A DNA stretch of 64,000 bases from Mycobacterium scrofulaceum (GTDB taxonomy: Bacteria > Actinomycetota > Actinomycetes > Mycobacteriales > Mycobacteriaceae), in assembly GCF_001667885.1 (NCBI RefSeq), contig NZ_LZJW01000057.1, positions 99,930 through 163,929 on the forward strand, in the 5' to 3' direction. The notes under the pieces were generated by a model. That model saw nothing but the letters and a program-made list of their open reading frames with translations, made no database searches and was not told where the DNA came from. The position numbers and the translations under genes are program-made. Shown piece after piece: positions 59,286 to 64,000 of this stretch. How positions within the stretch are numbered: position 1 is the first letter of the stretch; every line of letters starts with the position of its first letter.

Positions 59286-61085
59286 ATGGACGTCATCCGC
59301 AAAACGGCAACCGACTTTTCCGTTCGGCCCAACCTCACGGACTACGAGCACGAGCGCGCCCGGTTCCGCTGGTCCGACGTGCCGGATCCGTGCGAGGGCA
59401 TGGGGCCCGGGCTGTGCAACATCGCCTACGCCGCCGTCGATCGCCACACCGCGGGCCCGGCCGCGACGCGCACAGCCCTGCGGTTCGTCCCGGATCGGCC
59501 CTGGGACGGCGTGATCGCCACCCACGACCTCAGTTACGCCGAACTCGGCCGGCTCGCCCGGCGGTTCACCAGCGCGCTGCGCTCCTTGGGCATCGACAAG
59601 GGCAACCGCGTCTTCACGCTGATGGGCCGCACGCCCGAGCTCTACATCGCGATGATGGGCGCGCTGCGCAACGGCAGCGTCGTCTCCCCATTGTTCTCGG
59701 CCTTCGGTCCGGAGCCGATCGCCACCCGGGTCAACATCGGGCAGGCCGACGTGTTGGTGACGACGAGGGCGATCTATCAGCGCAAGGTCGCCAAGATCCG
59801 CGACCGGCTGCCGTCGCTGCGGCACGTCTTCGTCGTGGGCGACGGCCGGGACGGCGGCGCACCGCCGGGGACGCTGGACTTCTGGCAGTGGGTGGACGCG
59901 GCGGACGAGAACTCGACGATCGAGCCGACCACCGCCGACGACCCGGCACTGCTGCATTTCACCAGCGGCACCACGGGCACACCCAAAGGCGCCATCCACG
60001 TGCACGGCGCCGTCGTGATGCACTACGTCACCGGCCTGTACGCGCTCGACCTGCACCCCGACGACACCTATTGGTGCACAGCCGATCCCGGCTGGGTGAC
60101 CGGCACGTCCTACGGCATCATCAGCCCGCTGCTGCACGGGGTCACGTCCATCGTCGACGAGGCCGAATTCGACGCCGAACGCTGGTACCACATCCTGCAG
60201 GACCAGGGCGTCTCGGTGTGGTACACCGCACCGACCGCCATCCGGATGCTGATCAAGGCCGGGCCGGAACTGCCCGCGCGCTACCACTTTCCGCGGCTGC
60301 GGTTCATCGCCAGCGTGGGTGAGCCGCTCAACCCCGAGGCGGTCTGGTGGGGAAAGCGGTTGCTGGGCCTGCCGATTCACGACAACTGGTGGCAGACCGA
60401 GACGGGCGGCATCATGATCGCCAACACGCCCGCCTTCGACATCAAGCCCGGATCGATGGGCCGCCCGCTGCCCGGGGTGGACGCGTTCATCGTGCGCCGC
60501 GACGACGACGGGCCCGTCGAGGTCGTCGACGAACCCGGGGTCGAGGGCGAACTCGCGCTCAGGCCGGGCTGGCCGTCGATGTTCCGCGGTTACCTGAACG
60601 CCGAAGAGCGCTACCGCAACGCCTTCGCCGACGGGCTCTACCTGTCCGGGGATCTCGCGAAGAAGGACGCCGACGGCTACTTCTGGTTCGTCGGCCGCAA
60701 GGACGACGTGATCAAGTCCGCCGGGCACCTGATCGGTCCGTTCGAAGTCGAAAGCGCGCTGACCGATCACCCCGCCGTCGCCGAGGCCGCCGTCATCGGC
60801 ATACCCGACCCGACGGTCGGCGAGATGGTCAAGGCCTTCGTCACGCTGAAGAACGGCGTCGTGGCCGACGAAGACCTGCGGCTGCAACTGATGGGCCACG
60901 CCCGCAAACGGCTCGGGGCCACGGTGGCGCCCAAGGAGATCGAATTCGTCGATTCGTTGCCGCACACCAGCAGCGGCAAGATCATGCGGCGCCTGCTGAA
61001 GGCCCGCGAACTAGGGCTGCCCGAGGGAGATATCTCCACCATCGAGCAGCGCTCCGTCCAGCACGCCGAGGGGGTGCCATCATGA
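59286..61085 (+). CDS. Acetyl-CoA synthetase-like AMP-forming ligase
   Basis: A 599-residue ANL-family ligase. The P-loop-like motif is [22 protein letters not shown] near residue 230. [11 protein letters not shown] (motif 5), [23 protein letters not shown] (with the adenylate-binding Asp) and [13 protein letters not shown] (the catalytic, acetylatable Lys) are all present. [16 protein letters not shown] is typical of acetyl-CoA synthetases. It would activate acetate (or propionate) to acyl-CoA. ATG 59286 has GAGGA at 7 nt; ATG 59253 is possible. It heads the 2-oxoacid dehydrogenase operon. Confidence 0.88.
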   Translation: MDVIRKTATDFSVRPNLTDYEHERARFRWSDVPDPCEGMGPGLCNIAYAAVDRHTAGPAATRTALRFVPDRPWDGVIATHDLSYAELGRLARRFTSALRSLGIDKGNRVFTLMGRTPELYIAMMGALRNGSVVSPLFSAFGPEPIATRVNIGQADVLVTTRAIYQRKVAKIRDRLPSLRHVFVVGDGRDGGAPPGTLDFWQWVDAADENSTIEPTTADDPALLHFTSGTTGTPKGAIHVHGAVVMHYVTGLYALDLHPDDTYWCTADPGWVTGTSYGIISPLLHGVTSIVDEAEFDAERWYHILQDQGVSVWYTAPTAIRMLIKAGPELPARYHFPRLRFIASVGEPLNPEAVWWGKRLLGLPIHDNWWQTETGGIMIANTPAFDIKPGSMGRPLPGVDAFIVRRDDDGPVEVVDEPGVEGELALRPGWPSMFRGYLNAEERYRNAFADGLYLSGDLAKKDADGYFWFVGRKDDVIKSAGHLIGPFEVESALTDHPAVAEAAVIGIPDPTVGEMVKAFVTLKNGVVADEDLRLQLMGHARKRLGATVAPKEIEFVDSLPHTSSGKIMRRLLKARELGLPEGDISTIEQRSVQHAEGVPS

Positions 61086-61171
61086 CCCGCGCCGGCGACG
61101 ATGCAATGGGGGTGCCCCCAGTCGCGCAGCGACGAGGGGGACGAAGCGATGAGGAGGAGTGGCGCCGATGA
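61082..61171 (+). repeat. MIRU element inserted at the acs-E1alpha ATGA junction
   Basis: The ATG at 61082 overlaps the acs TGA (61083-61085), and the 29-codon frame it opens ends in a TGA (61169-61171) that overlaps the E1alpha ATG (61168-61170). This is the known MIRU arrangement: the repeat carries a tiny frame coupled at both ends. The sequence also fits what I recall of the consensus, with GCGCCGGCGACGATGCA at the start and GCGATGAGGAGGAGTGGCGC at the end. In between is the palindrome TGGGGGTGCCCCCA (61107-61120). The tail GAGGAGGAG is the SD of E1alpha. Confidence 0.82.
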
Positions 61172-62139
61172 CCACCGTGAAGCTGGCCCATGAGCTGTTG
61201 TCCGACATGATCCGGGTGCGGCGCATGGAGGAGAAATGCGCGGAACTGTACAGCGCGGCCAAGATTCGTGGATTCCTGCACCTCTACGTCGGTGAGGAGG
61301 CGGTGGCCGCCGGGTCGCTGCGCGCGCTGGCCGACGACGACGCGGTCGGTGCGACGTATCGCGAGCACGCCCACGCGCTGCTGCGGGGCATCCCGATGAC
61401 CTCGATCATGGCCGAGATGTTCGGCAAGCAGGAGGGTTGCTCGCGCGGTCGCGGCGGTTCGATGCACCTGTTCGACGCGACCAAGCGGTTCTACGGGGGC
61501 AACGCGATCGTCGCGGGCGGCCTGCCGCTCGCGGTGGGCATCGCGCTGGCCGACGCGATGCTGCAGCAGAAGCGGGTGACCGCCTGCTACTTCGGTGACG
61601 GCGCGGTGGCCGAGGGCGCGTTCCACGAGTCGCTCAACATGGCGGTGCTGTGGAACCTGCCGGTGCTGTTCTGTTGCGAGAACAACCTTTACGCGATGGG
61701 CACCGCGTTGGACCGCGCCCAGTCGCAGACCGACCTCACCGTAAAGGCGGCCGCGTACCGGGTACCCACGCTGGCGGTCGACGGGATGGACGTCGAGGCG
61801 TGCCATGCGGCCGCGCAGCGGGGCGTCGACCATGTCCGCGACACCGGCGGCCCGTTCTTCATCGAGTTCCGCACCTACCGGTTCCGCGCGCACTCGATGT
61901 TCGACCCCGAACTGTACCGGGACAAGGCCGAAGTCGAGCGGTGGCGTGAGCGCGACCCGATCCAGGCGTTCACCGACAAGTGCGTGGGCGACGGCACCCT
62001 CTCCGACGCCGACGTGCGCGAGATCGAAGACGCGGCCGTCGCCGAGATCGAGGCCGCGGTGGCGTTCGCCGAGGCCGGAACGTGGGAGGACGTCGCGGAT
62101 CTCGAGCGCGACGTGCTGACGGAAGAGCCGGCGCGATGA
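61168..62139 (+). CDS. 2-oxoacid (pyruvate/acetoin) dehydrogenase E1 component, alpha subunit
   Basis: A 323-residue ThDP-binding subunit. [15 protein letters not shown] is near residue 35 and [12 protein letters not shown] near 90. [33 protein letters not shown] is the GDG-x..-NN ThDP-Mg motif. [15 protein letters not shown] contains the His and phospho-loop. It decarboxylates the 2-oxoacid with the beta subunit. The closest look is to the heterotetrameric PdhA/AcoA branch, so pyruvate or acetoin is likelier than branched-chain acids. Its SD lies inside the MIRU. It overlaps the beta gene by ATGA. Confidence 0.9.
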   Translation: MTTVKLAHELLSDMIRVRRMEEKCAELYSAAKIRGFLHLYVGEEAVAAGSLRALADDDAVGATYREHAHALLRGIPMTSIMAEMFGKQEGCSRGRGGSMHLFDATKRFYGGNAIVAGGLPLAVGIALADAMLQQKRVTACYFGDGAVAEGAFHESLNMAVLWNLPVLFCCENNLYAMGTALDRAQSQTDLTVKAAAYRVPTLAVDGMDVEACHAAAQRGVDHVRDTGGPFFIEFRTYRFRAHSMFDPELYRDKAEVERWRERDPIQAFTDKCVGDGTLSDADVREIEDAAVAEIEAAVAFAEAGTWEDVADLERDVLTEEPAR

Positions 62140-63113
62140 AGACCAGCTACCGCACCGCCGTGCATGACGGCCTGCGTGACGCCCTTCGCGACGACCCGCG
62201 CGTCGTGGTGATGGGGGAAGACGTCGGGCGTTATGGGGGCACGTATGCGGCCTCCAAGGGGCTGCTGGAGGAATTCGGCCCGAACCGGGTGCGGGACACG
62301 CCGCTGTCGGAGCTGGGCTTCGTCGGAATCGGAATCGGCGCGGCGCTGGGCGGTTTACGGCCGATCGTGGAAGTCATGACGGTGAACTTCAGCCTGCTTG
62401 CACTCGACCAGATCGTGAATACCGCTGCGGCCCTGCGCCATATGTCCGGCGGGCAGTTCTCCGTGCCGATCGTCGTGCGCATGGCGACCGGGGCCGGTCG
62501 CCAACTCGCCGCGCAGCATTCGCACAGCCTCGAACCGTGGTACGCCCACATCCCGGGCATCAAGGTGCTGGCCCCGGCGACCGTCGAGGACGCGTACGGC
62601 ATGCTGGCGCCCGCGCTCGAGGACCCCGACCCGGTGGTGATCTTCGAGCACGTTCAGCTCTACAACACCTCCACCGACGTCGACGTCCTCACGCGCACCG
62701 ACATCTCGCGGGCGGCCGTCCGGCGCGGCGGCACCGACGTCACGCTGATCACCTACGGCGGCTGCCTGCCGAAGGCCCTCGACGCCGCCAACGAGTTGTC
62801 GCTGACCGGAATCGACTGCGAGGTCATCGATTTGCGCGTCCTGCGCCCGCTCGACGAAGGCACCGTCCTCGAGTCGGTACGCAAGACGCATCGCGCGGTG
62901 GTGATCGACGAGGCCTGGCGCACCGGCAGCCTCGCCGCGGAGGTCACCGCGCGCGTGATGGAGGGCGCCTTCTACGACCTGGACGCGCCGGTGACCCGGG
63001 TGTGCAGCGTCGAAGTGCCCATGCCCTACGCCAAGCACCTGGAAGAGGCGGCCCTACCGCAGGCCGCCAAGATCGTCGCCGCCGTGCAGAGCCTGTTCGG
63101 GGAGCAGTCGTGA
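62136..63113 (+). CDS. 2-oxoacid (pyruvate/acetoin) dehydrogenase E1 component, beta subunit
   Basis: A 325-residue transketolase-like subunit. [21 protein letters not shown] holds the ThDP-activating Glu. [43 protein letters not shown] and [15 protein letters not shown] (C-terminal transketolase domain) follow in normal order. It pairs with the alpha subunit. ATGA overlap upstream, GTGA overlap with the E2 gene downstream. Confidence 0.92.
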   Translation: MKTSYRTAVHDGLRDALRDDPRVVVMGEDVGRYGGTYAASKGLLEEFGPNRVRDTPLSELGFVGIGIGAALGGLRPIVEVMTVNFSLLALDQIVNTAAALRHMSGGQFSVPIVVRMATGAGRQLAAQHSHSLEPWYAHIPGIKVLAPATVEDAYGMLAPALEDPDPVVIFEHVQLYNTSTDVDVLTRTDISRAAVRRGGTDVTLITYGGCLPKALDAANELSLTGIDCEVIDLRVLRPLDEGTVLESVRKTHRAVVIDEAWRTGSLAAEVTARVMEGAFYDLDAPVTRVCSVEVPMPYAKHLEEAALPQAAKIVAAVQSLFGEQS

Positions 63114-64000
63114 TCGAGTTCAAGATGCCCTCGCTCGGCTCGGACATGGATGAAGGCACCCTGAACGAGTGGCTGGTCAAGCCCGGGGACAAGGTGACGC
63201 GCGGCCAGGTCGTGGCGATCGTCGAGACCACCAAGGCCGCGGTCGAAGTCGAATGCTGGCAGGAGGGCATCGTCGACGAACTCGTCGTGCCCGTGGGCGA
63301 AACCGTCCAGGTGGGAACGACTTTGGCCACCCTGACGGCCCCCGGTGAGCCCGCCGAGAAGCAGCCCAAGCCCCGCCCGGCGCCGAAGGCCGCCGCCAAA
63401 CCGGCGACCGCGCCGCCGACGGCGCCGCCCCCCTCGCGTGCTCCCACCGCCGCCCCGGGCCACCGGCGCTGGGTGTCGCCCGCCGCGCGGCGGTTGGCGA
63501 CGTCGCTGTCCGTGGACATCGAGGCGGTGACGGGCACCGGCCCGCAGGGGGCGGTCACCATCAACGACGTCGAGCACGCCGCGGCGGCCAAGCCGGCCGC
63601 GCCCAAGCCCGTCGCGCAGCCGGGAACCAAGCCCACCGCGGCCGACCGCGCGACACAGATGCGCAAGTCGATCGCCGCGGCGATGAGCCGGTCCAAGCGG
63701 GAGATCCCGCACTACTACCTGGCCGAAGAAATCAGGCTGGAGAAGTCGCTGTCGTGGCTGACGACGAGGAACGCGCAGCGATCCATCGACGAACGGGTGC
63801 TGCCGGCCGTCCTGCTGTTGAAGGCCGTCGGCGTCGCCGCGCAGCGAGATCCCGACCCCGACGTGGACGCCGTTGGCGGGCTCGAACCCGTCTTCCCGCC
63901 AGAACCCGTTGAACTCACCGAACCGCTGCGCGGCGACGCCGACGGCCTTCAACAGCAGGACGGCCGGCAGCACCCGTTCGTCGATGGATCGCTGCGCGTT
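63110..64000 (+). CDS. Dihydrolipoamide acyltransferase E2 (partial; disrupted after residue 245)
   Basis: The lipoyl domain (1-76) has the lipoylated Lys42 in [12 protein letters not shown] Pro/Ala linker follows, then the E1/E3-binding domain from about 122 ([25 protein letters not shown]). The catalytic domain starts with [20 protein letters not shown] and reaches [15 protein letters not shown] at codon 245. From 63845 the frame stays open but the residues ([12 protein letters not shown]...) no longer fit. The expected continuation, [20 protein letters not shown], is encoded on the opposite strand of the same stretch. The gene is thus broken by the inverted repeat at 63770-64000. It is also cut by the window edge. 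Confidence 0.85.
   Translation, partial: MIEFKMPSLGSDMDEGTLNEWLVKPGDKVTRGQVVAIVETTKAAVEVECWQEGIVDELVVPVGETVQVGTTLATLTAPGEPAEKQPKPRPAPKAAAKPATAPPTAPPPSRAPTAAPGHRRWVSPAARRLATSLSVDIEAVTGTGPQGAVTINDVEHAAAAKPAAPKPVAQPGTKPTAADRATQMRKSIAAAMSRSKREIPHYYLAEEIRLEKSLSWLTTRNAQRSIDERVLPAVLLLKAVGVAAQRDPDPDVDAVGGLEPVFPPEPVELTEPLRGDADGLQQQDGRQHPFVDGSLRV
63770..64000. repeat. Perfect 75-bp inverted repeat at the right edge
   Basis: 63770-63844 and 63926-64000 are exact reverse complements (75 of 75) with an 81-nt centre. The centre reads as E2 coding sequence on the minus strand. The arms may extend beyond the window. The pattern is a fold-back: sense E2 sequence, then the opposite strand of its own continuation. 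The switch lies at CGCCGCGCAG, whose complement CTGCGCGGCG occurs at the other junction. Confidence 0.9.

Noticed and set aside
63026..63973. Minus-strand 315-codon frame starting with an E2-like peptide
   Set aside because: Its start is true E2 sequence only because of the inverted repeat; the rest is the antisense shadow of the E2 gene.

Overview
The window looks like a slow-growing Mycobacterium of the M. avium complex type. Evidence: GC-rich coding with frequent GTG starts and ATGA/GTGA gene overlaps; a DevR/DosR protein almost identical to the M. tuberculosis family; an 18 kDa-antigen type Hsp18 (a MAC/M. leprae marker, absent from the M. tuberculosis complex); PknH-sensor and MHB haemophore families; a MIRU repeat; and SigF/SigB-like promoters (GTTT-N15/16-GGGTA). 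The species assignment is inference.

Layout. (1) 1-2.1 kb: end of a STAS protein, a haemophore-like secreted protein and DNA topoisomerase IB. (2) 2.2-14.5 kb: a glycoconjugate island with an ADP-heptose pathway (GmhA, HldE, and a GmhB-type HAD phosphatase fused to a family-2 glycosyltransferase), two GT9 heptosyltransferase-like proteins, two GT4 proteins, another GT2, a UDP-xylose-synthase-like SDR, a NodU/CmcH-type carbamoyltransferase and a second SDR. From 5.4 kb onward the genes are tightly coupled. Three SigF-like promoters drive the island, two of them divergent. (3) 14.7-35 kb: mixed stress and metabolism genes: a PoxB-like ThDP enzyme, UdgX (suicide uracil-DNA glycosylase family), hemerythrin, a lipoprotein, a PknH-sensor-like protein, an aldo/keto reductase, tandem membrane diguanylate cyclases with a small SDR gene relic between them, GlgX, a zinc alcohol dehydrogenase, two ANTAR regulators, a type II NADH dehydrogenase, and a MerR regulator divergent from hsp18.

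(4) 33.9-59.3 kb: a consolidated DosR dormancy island. It holds a tgs1-like wax ester/TAG synthase, PEP synthase, a KAS III pair with a nitroreductase, homologues of Rv2004c/Rv2005c/Rv2006 (otsB1), five universal stress protein genes, GNAT and STAS-like proteins, devS-devR, pfkB, a phosphoribosyltransferase-erythromycin esterase fusion (Rv2030c type), small DosR-linked proteins and an Acg-type nitroreductase. In M. tuberculosis these genes lie in several separate clusters. I found ten DosR-box-like 14-mers (GGGNC-N4-GNCCN type) in front of these units. hspX is not between the acg-side genes and the Rv2030c homologue, where M. tuberculosis has it. (5) 59.3-64 kb: an acetyl-CoA-synthetase-like gene and a 2-oxoacid dehydrogenase operon (E1alpha, E1beta, E2). 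A MIRU is inserted exactly in the ATGA junction between acs and E1alpha. The E2 gene runs into a perfect 75-bp inverted repeat at the right edge that breaks its protein; this looks like a fold-back rearrangement or an assembly/library artefact.

How it fits together: the right half is a hypoxia/redox programme (sensor kinase, regulator, USPs, nitroreductases, TAG storage, trehalose/maltose metabolism, PEP and acetyl-CoA handling). The left half is a probable stress-sigma-controlled pathway for an unusual, possibly carbamoylated heptose/pentose glycan. All functions come from reading motifs and family resemblance; no database search was run.
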